Positions 1 through 7,904 of a stretch of DNA of 15,934 nucleotides are shown here, one piece after another; the stretch's first letter is position 1; the number at the start of each line of letters is the position of its first letter. The stretch covers positions 1 to 15,934 of the forward strand of contig NZ_DATGLN010000132.1 of NCBI RefSeq assembly GCF_035294165.1, in the 5' to 3' direction. The position numbers and the translations under genes are program-made. Source of the DNA: Chthonomonas sp035294165. GTDB lineage: Bacteria > Armatimonadota > Chthonomonadetes > Chthonomonadales > Chthonomonadaceae. The notes beneath the pieces are model-generated. The model did no database searches and had not been told where the DNA came from. It was given only the letters and a program-made list of their open reading frames with translations.

Positions 1-399
1 CACCACCGTCGCGAGCATCCGCTTGGACCGGTGCGCCTCGAGGACCGGCCCGAGGCGGAGGTTGGTGAGGACGTCGCCGTTGGTGGCGACGACCGCCTCC
101 TCCTCCGGGGGCACGTGGGCCAGCGCGAGCCGGAGCGCGCCCCCCCGCCCCAGGGGCTCCCGCTCGATGGAGTAGCGGATCCGGACGCCGAGCCGCTCGC
201 CGTCGCCGAAGTAGGACTCCACGACCTCGTGGCGGTAGCCGCACGAGAGGACCACGTCGGTGATGCCCTGCCCCTGGAGCCACTGGAGCTGGTAGCTGAG
301 GATCGGGATCCCCATGATCTCCACCATGGGCTTGGGACGGTCCTCCGTGAACGGTCGCAGGCGCTCTCCCTTGCCTCCAGCGAGCACGATGGCGAACAT
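1..399 (-). CDS. Sugar-phosphate nucleotidyltransferase, 3' end cut off by the window edge
   Basis: This frame encodes the first 133 residues of an NDP-sugar pyrophosphorylase and is open to base 1, so its C-terminus lies outside the window. The enzyme family joins a sugar 1-phosphate to an NTP, releasing pyrophosphate, and supplies activated sugar for polysaccharide synthesis in the cytoplasm. The N-terminus MFAIVLAGGKGERLRPFT followed by EDRPKPMVEI is the classic nucleotide-binding signature (GGxGxRLxPxT...PKPM). GYRHEVVESYFGDG and a later TNGDVLTNL (the metal-binding Asp of the active site) also fit. The ATG at 399 begins directly at the signature and has a G-rich stretch about ten bases upstream. 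Mannose-1-phosphate guanylyltransferase and glucose-1-phosphate nucleotidylyltransferase are both possible; substrate cannot be told from this half. It is separated from the epimerase gene by 209 bases and may have its own promoter. Its GC content is visibly higher than that of the rest of the cluster. Confidence 0.9.
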   Translation of the reverse strand, partial: MFAIVLAGGKGERLRPFTEDRPKPMVEIMGIPILSYQLQWLQGQGITDVVLSCGYRHEVVESYFGDGERLGVRIRYSIEREPLGRGGALRLALAHVPPEEEAVVATNGDVLTNLRLGPVLEAHRSKRMLATVV

Positions 400-450
400 T
401 GGCAGAGGCCCCCGAGGCTCAACCTTATGATCGATGACGGCTATAGCCTG

Positions 451-459
451 ATCATAGCA
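451..459 (-). promoter_or_regulatory. Possible extended -10 promoter element for the nucleotidyltransferase
   Basis: On the minus strand this reads TGCTATGAT, an extended -10 (TGn followed by TATGAT), about 52 bases before the ATG at 399. There is no good -35 hexamer at the expected distance; the candidate position reads roughly GGTGCG. A perfect ten-base palindrome GGCTATAGCC lies just downstream at 439-448. The 209-base gap 400-608 holds no recognisable gene or T-run terminator; a small stem, CTATC-TTC-GATAG near 553-565, lacks a T tract. This is a weak motif call. Confidence 0.25.
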
Positions 460-608
460 TACGTGCCCGCTCTCGCACCCATATGGACACCCGCGCCTTC
501 ATATCCGTCGTCACACCAGCCCAGGAGACTGCCTTATCACCATCTCGAAACCGCTATCTTCGATAGGACTATGAGCACATTGGACGGCTCAACCGCCGCT
601 CTCAGAAC

Positions 609-1604
609 CTAAAACCGCGCATCACGATTGATGCGATCCCAGTTGGCCTTAAACCATTCCCACGTCCTCCGCAGTCCGGTCTCAAAGTCGACGGAAGGTC
701 GATACCCGAGGAGACGCTCGGCCTTTTCGACAGACGCACACCGGCGCGTGATGCGATCCCATGGACGTCGTGAGACATACCGAACACCAGCAGGATTCCC
801 TGTAAGTTCGTTAATGAGATTCGCCAAGTAATTTACGGTCACCTCGCGTCCGGAGGCTAGGTTCACCGCCTCTCCCACGGCGGCCTCGGCGACACCTGCG
901 GCCAAAAGTCCCCTGACCACGTCGTCAACGTATGTAAAGTCCCTGGTCTCCTCACCGGTTCCCGTAATGGGAAGGGGTTCTTTGCGCATCGCCCAGTATA
1001 GGAAATTCGGGATCACATTCCTATATCGGCCCGGAATTTCACCCGGGCCGTAGACGTTAAAGAAACGCGTTCGGACAACGGGCAGCCCGTAATAGCCGCA
1101 GAAGAAGTTACTGTAGAGCTCACCCAGGAGCTTGGTGATCTGGTACGGCGTGTCCAAATTGAGGGACACGAAGTCCTCCTTCAATGGCAGAGGAGCCTGG
1201 CTCCCGTAGACCGAACAGCCTGAGGACGCATAAACGAACCGGCGGACTCGTGCCAAGTGGGCGAATTGGAGCACCTTCAGGGTCCCCAAACCATTGACCA
1301 GAAGGTCCTGCTCCGGGTGCTCAACCGAATTTTGGTTGGCAAAAAGGGCGGCCAGGTGGAATACGTAATCCGGACGGTCGGCGAAGACCATCCGCAAAGT
1401 CTCATCATCGAGAATGCTCCCCTGGACAAATCGAACAGCAGGATGGTCAGGCACATTCCACCTGCTAGCCGACGAGAGATTGTCCAGCGCGACAATCCTG
1501 GCCGCTCCTCTTTCGACAAGTGCGCGGACGAGATTACTCCCAATGCATCCAGCTCCACCCGTGACGAGAACCGTCGCGCCAGTGTAGGAATCATTGGTGG
1601 TCAT
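609..1604 (-). CDS. NAD-dependent epimerase/dehydratase (extended SDR, nucleotide-sugar modifying)
   Basis: A 331-residue extended short-chain dehydrogenase acting on nucleotide sugars. The Rossmann motif is GGAGCIGS at residues 16-23, with Cys where most relatives have Phe. Asp41 (ALDN) ends the second strand and suggests NAD rather than NADP. HLAA is at 83-86, the active-site serines are in YASSGCSVYG (125-134), and the catalytic pair is Tyr154-x3-Lys158 in PYQITK. RFFNVYGPG (180-188) is the usual substrate-loop motif. Length and motifs fit the UDP-glucose 4-epimerase / dTDP-glucose 4,6-dehydratase / UDP-glucuronate decarboxylase group; the exact reaction is not resolvable. ATG at 1604 overlaps the stop of the upstream oxidoreductase as ATGA, implying translational coupling. 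A G-rich run ending in GGAGG touches the start codon. The gene ends in TAG, unlike the TGA that ends every other complete gene of the cluster. Confidence 0.92.
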   Translation of the reverse strand: MTTNDSYTGATVLVTGGAGCIGSNLVRALVERGAARIVALDNLSSASRWNVPDHPAVRFVQGSILDDETLRMVFADRPDYVFHLAALFANQNSVEHPEQDLLVNGLGTLKVLQFAHLARVRRFVYASSGCSVYGSQAPLPLKEDFVSLNLDTPYQITKLLGELYSNFFCGYYGLPVVRTRFFNVYGPGEIPGRYRNVIPNFLYWAMRKEPLPITGTGEETRDFTYVDDVVRGLLAAGVAEAAVGEAVNLASGREVTVNYLANLINELTGNPAGVRYVSRRPWDRITRRCASVEKAERLLGYRPSVDFETGLRRTWEWFKANWDRINRDARF

Positions 1605-3805
1605 CCTCCACCCCCGGGGACCCTTTCCTTGTCTTTCTCAAGAAACGAAGTAATATCTACAGGCACAGGGCCTCCCTTCCGAGCAGATTCGAGTACCGCA
1701 ATACAGGTTGCAACGTTCGCAACGTAGCTGGCAAAGTCCACAGGAGGGGGTTTCTCTCCCCGGATTGCCGCGAGCCACTCCGCTAGTTCCTCCCGGTAGC
1801 CACGTTCTGACTCCCACCGCCGGATCCTTCGGGCGCGGCCACGTCGAGTGAGCGTGGCCACGCGGAAGTCCTCCAGACTGCAGGCAATACCTTCACCTTG
1901 GATGTCCACCCGCTCGCGGGACACCCCGCGATCGGACCCGTCGACGTAGGAAATGAGACCGCACGAACCATCCGCGAATACAATTATGGTCACAAGAGAG
2001 TTTGCCACCCCATCCGGGCTGATCCCTCGCGCAAAGACCTGGACCGGCTCGCTCCCCGTAACGTATTGAATCAGATCTATAAAATGACATCCCTCAGCAA
2101 GCCACCGCCCTCCTCCCTCCACAGGGTCGTACACCCAGTGGCCGGGGGCAAGAGTCCCGGCGTTGACACGGTACACGACAACAAGGGGACGCGTATTTCC
2201 CAGGAATGTCTTGATTTCCTGGACGAGCGGGGAGAAACGACGGTTGTGCCCGACCATCAGCACACGAGGGGAATGCATGTACGCTTGGATGACTTCCTGC
2301 AAGCCGTCGACTGTAATAGCAAGGGGCTTTTCGACGAAGACGTGCTTGCCCGCCCGGAGCGCTTCTGCTACAAGCGCAGGATGCAGATCATGCCGCGTCG
2401 CTATTATGACGGCCTGCACCTCATCATCTCCAAGGATCTCTTTAGGGTCTGTGGTAGCGTATTCAAACCCGAAACGGTCTCCCGCCGACCGAGCCGAGCC
2501 GCCAGAGGCTGCAGCTATACCCCGAAGTCGCAGGGCGGGAATCGTCCTCAAGGCGGGGAGAAGGATCGTCCTGGCGAACAAGCCCGCACCGATTACGCCG
2601 ATACCTATCGAATCCTTGACCGTAACCGTCGCCGGACGGAGAACAAGCGTGTGAGGGCCAGTAAACGAGGTTTCCGCAGATCGGTCCTCGTACGTTAGGA
2701 GGATCCCGAGGTGGGGCTCTTTCCTCCGACCGCGGAGCAGGTCATAAGCCTCCCGGGCCCGTTCAATAGGGAACCTATGAGTGATGAGAGGTTCAACCCT
2801 TACGGTCCCCCTCGCCACCTCGTCAAGAAAACACCCGACATTGCGATCGGCGGTCCACCGCACGTACGCACGTGAAAGTTCAGCTCCACACTTTTCATCG
2901 TCGGCTTCCTCGCTACCAGGGCCAGACGCCCGTGATAGAAGGAGCGTGAGTTCCTTCTGCCAAAAAGGACGACGCGGCACCCTCATCCCTGTGACCCCAA
3001 CCATTACTACCCTGGCTCGAGGTCGGGCCAGCTCGGCGGCCAGCTCCAATGGCGCGTCGCTGGCCGTAGATGCCGCAACGAGGACCGCATCGACGCCGCT
3101 CCCCTCCGACAGCAGCCTTGCGGACGATACGGCATCGTCAGGGGAGTCGGTGGCAACATCAGCTCCGAGGGTGAGGGCTAGTGCAACGCGATCCTTAAGT
3201 GGATCAAAGGCAAGTACCCGGCACCCGGCCACGCGTAGCATCTGGAGCGCCAGCTGGCCGACAATCCCGAGCCCCAGGACTGCTACGATCTCTCCTAGCC
3301 CCGCTCCCGCCCGGCGAATGCCATGAAGCGCAATCGCCCCCAACATCCCGAAGGCTCCCGCCTCCCAACCGATTGCTTCGGGAAGACGGACACAAAGCCG
3401 ACGGGGAACCGCTACGACCTCCGCGTGCGAAGCCCATCCCGCGCCAGAGCACGCCACGCGGTCTCCCACTTTGAGATCATGCACCCCGGGCCCGGTCTCC
3501 AACACCACGCCTGCGCTACTGTAGCCCAATGGCAAAGGGGTCTCAAGCCGCGACCATGCCTCGCGGACTGTCGTGCGCACGCCATCGCGCCTCATCTTGT
3601 TGAGGATCTCACGGACGAGGTCTGGACGCGCACGGGCCTTGCCAACGAGACCCTGAGCCGCGAGGGTCAAAACCATGCGCTCCGTCCCTGAACTGATGAG
3701 CGAAGCCCTGTTCCGGACAAGAACCATCCCCGGCTTGGCCTGTGGGATGGGCACATCCACAATTTCTACGTTTCCCGTCCGTGGATTGACGAAAACCTGC
3801 TTCAC
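1601..3805 (-). CDS. Bi-domain oxidoreductase: MDR-type dehydrogenase fused to Gfo/Idh/MocA dehydrogenase
   Basis: A 734-residue fusion of two oxidoreductases. Residues about 1-370 are a medium-chain alcohol-dehydrogenase-like domain: GroES-like N-terminal part with LGYSSAGVV (93-101) and VGDRVAC, then a Rossmann fold with GLGIVGQ (178-184). The position where zinc enzymes carry the catalytic Cys reads LISSGTER, so a catalytic zinc site is probably absent. Residues about 398-730 are a Gfo/Idh/MocA domain with GVIGAG (403-408), EKPLA (492-496) and the GGRWLAEGCHFIDL stretch (565-578) carrying the likely catalytic His574. Proteins with this two-domain layout occur in polysaccharide clusters and are presumed to oxidise or reduce a (nucleotide-)sugar; the substrate is unknown. 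The start is GTG at 3805, overlapping the GT2 stop as GTGA; its C-terminus overlaps the epimerase start by four bases. Confidence 0.88.
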   Translation of the reverse strand: MKQVFVNPRTGNVEIVDVPIPQAKPGMVLVRNRASLISSGTERMVLTLAAQGLVGKARARPDLVREILNKMRRDGVRTTVREAWSRLETPLPLGYSSAGVVLETGPGVHDLKVGDRVACSGAGWASHAEVVAVPRRLCVRLPEAIGWEAGAFGMLGAIALHGIRRAGAGLGEIVAVLGLGIVGQLALQMLRVAGCRVLAFDPLKDRVALALTLGADVATDSPDDAVSSARLLSEGSGVDAVLVAASTASDAPLELAAELARPRARVVMVGVTGMRVPRRPFWQKELTLLLSRASGPGSEEADDEKCGAELSRAYVRWTADRNVGCFLDEVARGTVRVEPLITHRFPIERAREAYDLLRGRRKEPHLGILLTYEDRSAETSFTGPHTLVLRPATVTVKDSIGIGVIGAGLFARTILLPALRTIPALRLRGIAAASGGSARSAGDRFGFEYATTDPKEILGDDEVQAVIIATRHDLHPALVAEALRAGKHVFVEKPLAITVDGLQEVIQAYMHSPRVLMVGHNRRFSPLVQEIKTFLGNTRPLVVVYRVNAGTLAPGHWVYDPVEGGGRWLAEGCHFIDLIQYVTGSEPVQVFARGISPDGVANSLVTIIVFADGSCGLISYVDGSDRGVSRERVDIQGEGIACSLEDFRVATLTRRGRARRIRRWESERGYREELAEWLAAIRGEKPPPVDFASYVANVATCIAVLESARKGGPVPVDITSFLEKDKERVPGGGG

Positions 3806-4782
3806 CGCTTATCCCTCGGGGTCACACCGGATACGGGCGGAGTCCCGTTTGGCCCTCCAGCAGACTCAAGCAGGCCAACCTCCGAAACCTCCGCCCCGAA
3901 CCGCTCTCGCTCAAGGACTTTAGCGTCAACCAACAACCGAAACCAAAAAGCTTGAAGTCCGTGGTAAATCAGACCTTCCCGACCGTCGAGGAATCCTCCC
4001 CGAAGAAGGTACCGGTAGAGGAAATAGCCGAGAGCCCGGTATCCAGCGGGCAGGCGTCGGTACACTCTCTCGTACCACCATCGCGACCTCGCTTCCTGTT
4101 CGGTGCACGGCCGAGACGGAATGAAATCTCCTCTCCTCTCATCGCCCAGCTCCAAGGCAGCCAGTTCGGCGTACTGGAGATGTCGGGCTACCCACCGCTC
4201 CAACCCCCGACGGTCCTCGTGCACGAGGTCGAAGTGGAGGCGCCGGGTCAGCCCATCCACCACGAGGTGTTCGTCGAGCAGACGGTTTTCACACCGTGCG
4301 CGTCGGTGTCGAACGATGCGGAGGAGCCACACAGGGTAATAACCACCATGCCGAAGCCACCTACCCAGGAAGATGAACCGACGCTTTACGTAGAGCCCAG
4401 CGACCTCATCCGGCAGAGACGTCAACGCCTGGGAGATCTCGGCCCGAAGCTCCGCACTCACCTGCTCATCGGCATCGAGGAACAGCACCCACTCGTGCCC
4501 AAAGGGCAGGTTGCGGAGGGCCCAGTTCCTCTGGGCAGCATATCCGCTAAACTCATGGGTGACAACCTTGGCGCCGACAGCCTCCGCAAGGGAGACGGTT
4601 CGGTCCGTACTCCCTGCGTCAACAACCCACACTTCCGCTGCCCACCCCGTGACGCTGCGGAGCGCGTGGAGGATGTTTTCCTCCTCGTCTTTGGTGAGGA
4701 TCACAACAGCCAAGGGCACGGACGGTATGTCAAGCGACCCAGCGCCCGATCGCTGCCCTGTCAGCGAGTTTGCTGTTGCCAT
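3802..4782 (-). CDS. GT2 glycosyltransferase, WaaE/KdtX-like
   Basis: A 326-residue family 2 glycosyltransferase of GT-A fold. VVILTKDEEENI (26-37) starts the domain, VVDAGSTDRT (53-62) binds the nucleotide, and LDADE (102-106) is the DxD-like metal motif. DEH at 170-172 (LLDEHL) is typical of the WaaE/KdtX group that adds glucose in LPS core synthesis. The region after about residue 240 contains hydrophobic and aromatic stretches (YFLYRYLL, FWFRLLV) that may associate with the membrane. It presumably adds one sugar of the repeat unit on the cytoplasmic face of the inner membrane; donor and linkage are not predictable. ATG at 4782 lies inside the preceding sugar transferase gene, a 22-base overlap, so translation is probably coupled. 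The first 20 or so residues before the catalytic domain are low-complexity. Confidence 0.88.
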   Translation of the reverse strand: MATANSLTGQRSGAGSLDIPSVPLAVVILTKDEEENILHALRSVTGWAAEVWVVDAGSTDRTVSLAEAVGAKVVTHEFSGYAAQRNWALRNLPFGHEWVLFLDADEQVSAELRAEISQALTSLPDEVAGLYVKRRFIFLGRWLRHGGYYPVWLLRIVRHRRARCENRLLDEHLVVDGLTRRLHFDLVHEDRRGLERWVARHLQYAELAALELGDERRGDFIPSRPCTEQEARSRWWYERVYRRLPAGYRALGYFLYRYLLRGGFLDGREGLIYHGLQAFWFRLLVDAKVLERERFGAEVSEVGLLESAGGPNGTPPVSGVTPRDKR

Positions 4783-5480
4783 AACGGGCGGCCCCTTCTA
4801 GGCCATCGCCCTGCAAGGCTGATGAAGACGGACGCCAGAATCAACCGCAGATCGAGCCAGAGGCTCATCCGTCTCACATAGAGGGCGTCGTACTTAAATT
4901 TCTTCTGCCGACTAATGTCCCGGGGGGCATAGATCTGGGCCAGCCCTGTCAGCCCCGGACGGACTGCGATCCTCACGTGGTAGTTGGGAACTTCCTCGAT
5001 CTGTCTGTAGCGAGATCGGGGATCTACCTCGATTTCGCGGGGAAGGAGAGCGCGCGGCCCGACGAAGCTCATCTCGCCCCTCAGCACGTTGAGAAGCTGT
5101 GGAATCTCGTCAAGGGCCGTCGCCCTCAAAACACGCCCAACCCGGGTGATACGGCTATCATTCGCCGTCGCCTGTCGATGCACCCCGCAGTGAGAGTGAT
5201 TGTACATCGTGCGGAACTTAAGCACGCTGAAGGGGACTCCCCCCTGTCCCACACGAACCTGGCGTATGAAGACGGGGCCGCGGTCCTCCACCCAAACGGC
5301 CAGCGCGATAAGAATACAGACAGGTGCAAGCAATGCCAACCCCAAGATTGAGAGCAGAACATCCAGTGGTCGTTTCAACACGTACCCGTAACCGTTCACC
5401 CTGTCTCGGTAGGGTTCCCGGATCCCCGAGCGCCTCATCGACGTTCGGCCCCTAAGACGACCGAAGAATATCGCCGCCAT
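4761..5480 (-). CDS. Polyprenyl-phosphate sugar-1-phosphate transferase (initiating transferase)
   Basis: A 239-residue bacterial sugar transferase that would start repeat-unit assembly by moving a sugar 1-phosphate from its nucleotide to undecaprenyl phosphate at the inner membrane. KRPLD (36-40) leads into one hydrophobic re-entrant helix (about 40-64). The catalytic domain carries GPVFIRQVRVG (68-78), LKFRTM (87-92), LDEIPQLLNVLRGEMSFVGPR (123-143) and PGLTGLAQ (175-182). The large multi-spanning N-terminal half of WbaP/WcaJ-type enzymes is absent, so this is the short, monotopic (PglC-like) form, slightly longer than the minimal size. ATG at 5480 follows the GT4 stop by seven bases. Which sugar it transfers cannot be read from the sequence. 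Presence of one such enzyme marks the cluster as lipid-linked oligosaccharide synthesis. Confidence 0.93.
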   Translation of the reverse strand: MAAIFFGRLRGRTSMRRSGIREPYRDRVNGYGYVLKRPLDVLLSILGLALLAPVCILIALAVWVEDRGPVFIRQVRVGQGGVPFSVLKFRTMYNHSHCGVHRQATANDSRITRVGRVLRATALDEIPQLLNVLRGEMSFVGPRALLPREIEVDPRSRYRQIEEVPNYHVRIAVRPGLTGLAQIYAPRDISRQKKFKYDALYVRRMSLWLDLRLILASVFISLAGRWPRRGRPLWQQQTR

Positions 5481-5487
5481 GGTATAC

Positions 5488-6732
5488 TCACTTAGAGCCC
5501 GCTAGAGAGTTATCCTTCGCGGAGGCTCGCGTGAGGTCCTCGACCAGTCGACCGTAGATCTCGGTCGCCGCCCTCCGGGAGAAGTGGGTCTCCACGTACC
5601 GACGGCCTGCCTCCCCCATCGCCCGCCGAGATGCGGGATCTCGGGCGAGAAAGAGCACGGCGCGGGCCAAGGCCTGGGAATCGCCCGGCGGGACACAAAT
5701 CCCTCCTCCCGAATCCTCGACAATTTCGCGGGCGTCGCCGGGTGGCACCGCTGCTACGATTGGCCGGCTGGCCGCCATAATTCCTGCGATCTTCGAAGGC
5801 ACGACCGGCGTCGCGACGGTGGCCTGCAACGTTACCAGGCAGCAGTCAGCCGCCTCAACGAGGAGAGGATACCGCTCGACCGGCTGAAATGGGAAAAACC
5901 GCACGTTAGTGAGACCCCGAGAGCGAGCGAGAGCCTCGGCCTCACGCCTCCGGACGCCGTCCCCCACCAGCACGAACACAATCCCCGGCTCGTCCTGCAA
6001 GCGAGTGGCCGCCTCAATAATAATCGTCATGTCCTGGGCATAACCCATGACGCCCGCAAAAAGGACCACGAAAGAATCCCCAAGTCCCCACTCGGCCCGA
6101 TACGGATTCAGTCCACCGCGACCAACGTGCGATGTGTCAACCCAGTTGGGGACAACGGTGATTTTCCCTTCCGGCACTCCACCTCGGATCAGAAGCTCGC
6201 GGTTCCCCCCCGAGTGAACAGTAATAGCCGCAGCGCTGCTATAAGCGCGCCTCTCCATCCATCGGAGAACCGCTACGACGATCGGGTTCCTGACAATGCC
6301 CAAGTCGATGAGAGTTTGAGGATAGAGATCTTGGACATTCAAGATAAAGGGAGATCTCCAAAGACGACCGAGCCCCTCCGATGCTAACGCAAGCGTCAGC
6401 GGAGGCGAGTAGGCGATAATGAGATCATGACGCTCCTGGCGCGCTCCTGCTGCGAACATCAACCCGGCAAGCGTAAAATGCGTAATGGCCCGCATCGCTG
6501 GGAGAACTTTGACGAAAGGAAGCACAGGGATACGAACAACATGAACTGCGCCGCGCTCCTCCCGAGCTACCGCTGCGGAGAAGGTGTCCATTTCAACGTG
6601 TTGGGGGGGGTACGGGGTGATCACTGTCACATGGTGCCCCATCCCTGCAAGATCTTCCGCCAACTGTGACATGAGAACAGACACACTTCGGACCTCGGGC
6701 AGATAGTGAGGGGTAAGGAGCATAATCTTCAT
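5488..6732 (-). CDS. GT4 glycosyltransferase, WbuB/WcaI-like
   Basis: A 414-residue GT-B fold glycosyltransferase. The N-terminal domain starts MKIMLLTPHYLPEVRSVS, carries SPPLTLAL and NVQDLYPQ (132-139), typical of the WbuB-like group that adds fucosamine-type or related sugars. The C-terminal domain has VPNWVD (194-199), LFAGVMGY and PSKIAGIMAASRPIVA (312-327); the first Glu of the usual E-x7-E motif is not evident, as is common in this group. I chose ATG at 6732 because it begins exactly at the family N-terminus and has GGATGG a few bases upstream. The frame is open upstream to a TTG at 6759, but that would add nine residues without a ribosome-binding site. The gap to the preceding gene is 41 bases, the largest inside the operon. 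Confidence 0.88.
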   Translation of the reverse strand: MKIMLLTPHYLPEVRSVSVLMSQLAEDLAGMGHHVTVITPYPPQHVEMDTFSAAVAREERGAVHVVRIPVLPFVKVLPAMRAITHFTLAGLMFAAGARQERHDLIIAYSPPLTLALASEGLGRLWRSPFILNVQDLYPQTLIDLGIVRNPIVVAVLRWMERRAYSSAAAITVHSGGNRELLIRGGVPEGKITVVPNWVDTSHVGRGGLNPYRAEWGLGDSFVVLFAGVMGYAQDMTIIIEAATRLQDEPGIVFVLVGDGVRRREAEALARSRGLTNVRFFPFQPVERYPLLVEAADCCLVTLQATVATPVVPSKIAGIMAASRPIVAAVPPGDAREIVEDSGGGICVPPGDSQALARAVLFLARDPASRRAMGEAGRRYVETHFSRRAATEIYGRLVEDLTRASAKDNSLAGSK

Positions 6733-6773
6733 CGGTCCATCCGGCCGATTAGACGCCAAGAGAAACAGAGAAC

Positions 6774-7904
6774 TCAGGTCCTATGACGCAAGATCGCACG
6801 GTATGCCTCCACGACGCGGTCGCCGTAATTATCCCAGCTCCACGCGCGAGCTGTTTCCGCCGCCGCCCTCGCCATAGCGTGCCGTTTTGGAGCGTCTTCG
6901 TAGAGTTCCATGATAACCCGCCGAAGGGCCTCCGAATCCTGCGGAGGAACAATTCTTCCCTTGCGGCCATCCACGATAATATCCCCCGCCCCAGTATTAG
7001 GGGTTACCACAACCGGAACACCGCAGGCCAGAGCCTCCAGAACTGACAGACTGAGTCCTTCCTCAAGCGATGGGAGAACGAATACCGACACCTGCCTGTA
7101 GATTTCAGGTAATTTGAGATGCGAAACCGGTCCCAGGAACTTCACATTCCCCGGAAGCTTCCGAAGAAACGGAATTACATCCAAGGGGGGTGCCCCCACA
7201 AGCCATATTTCAATGTTGGTCGTGTTCAAGCGGGCCGCGGCGTCAAGCAGATACGGCGTACCCTTGCGCAATCCGAGGCCAACTGTCAGAACACGGAATG
7301 GCAATGCCCTGCTCTCCCCCGGCGAGAAGAAATCTACATCGACGCCGTAAGGGATGCAAATGAGCCGATTCTCCGAGAGACCCTCCTGGATGAAACTCCG
7401 AAGGGCGAACTTGCTTGGAACACATATGTAGTCAGCCTCCTCGTACTCTCGGAGCTGAAGATCCAATAACCGCCTATCACCCGGAGGCACTACACATCCC
7501 CATTGCTTATACTCCTTCTCGAGTATTCTCCACTGGGTCCGCACATGCACCGAGCCCCGCTCCAGAACGGTGCGAATCCCCATCCTCCGTGCCGTGCGGA
7601 GGGTTCGCAGGGAATGTCCCGCCCACGTCACGAGGATATCGCATGCCGGCAAACGTGAAGCTGCCCAGCGGTCAAACGATACAGCCTTCAGGTAATCCCC
7701 AATCGCCCAGAGGAGCCCCATCCTGCGTGGCACGCGCATTAAGATCTCCGGGAGAGAATTCACTACTATTAGTCTCCCGTCAATGCGCTCACCCCTCAGC
7801 GGTCTGTGGGTCGCCAGTAGTCGAACAAGGTAGCGCCTCCGGTTAAGCTGTTCAGCTAAGCGGAACGCATGGAACGTCCCCGCAACAGCAATTGCAACTC
7901 TCAT
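6774..7904 (-). CDS. GT4 glycosyltransferase
   Basis: A 376-residue GT-B glycosyltransferase of the GT4 family. The N-terminal acceptor domain is recognisable by DILVTWAGH (89-97) and ERGSVHVRTQW. IPYGVDVDFF (184-193) marks the linker, and the donor domain has VGLGLRKGTPYLLDAA and the E-x7-E motif in EEGLSLSVLEALACGVPVVV (Glu282 and Glu290). It likely adds one sugar of the polysaccharide repeat in the cytoplasm; donor and acceptor are unknown. ATG at 7904 overlaps the flippase stop as ATGA. A starch-synthase-like remote relative is possible in principle, but the context favours repeat-unit assembly. Confidence 0.88.
   Translation of the reverse strand: MRVAIAVAGTFHAFRLAEQLNRRRYLVRLLATHRPLRGERIDGRLIVVNSLPEILMRVPRRMGLLWAIGDYLKAVSFDRWAASRLPACDILVTWAGHSLRTLRTARRMGIRTVLERGSVHVRTQWRILEKEYKQWGCVVPPGDRRLLDLQLREYEEADYICVPSKFALRSFIQEGLSENRLICIPYGVDVDFFSPGESRALPFRVLTVGLGLRKGTPYLLDAAARLNTTNIEIWLVGAPPLDVIPFLRKLPGNVKFLGPVSHLKLPEIYRQVSVFVLPSLEEGLSLSVLEALACGVPVVVTPNTGAGDIIVDGRKGRIVPPQDSEALRRVIMELYEDAPKRHAMARAAAETARAWSWDNYGDRVVEAYRAILRHRT

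Noticed and set aside
553..565. Rho-independent terminator after the epimerase gene
   Set aside because: The CTATC-TTC-GATAG stem is short, AT-containing and not followed by a T tract on either strand.
31..612. A 193-codon plus-strand frame at the left edge
   Set aside because: It is the opposite-strand shadow of the nucleotidyltransferase, whose sequence has clear signature motifs on the minus strand.
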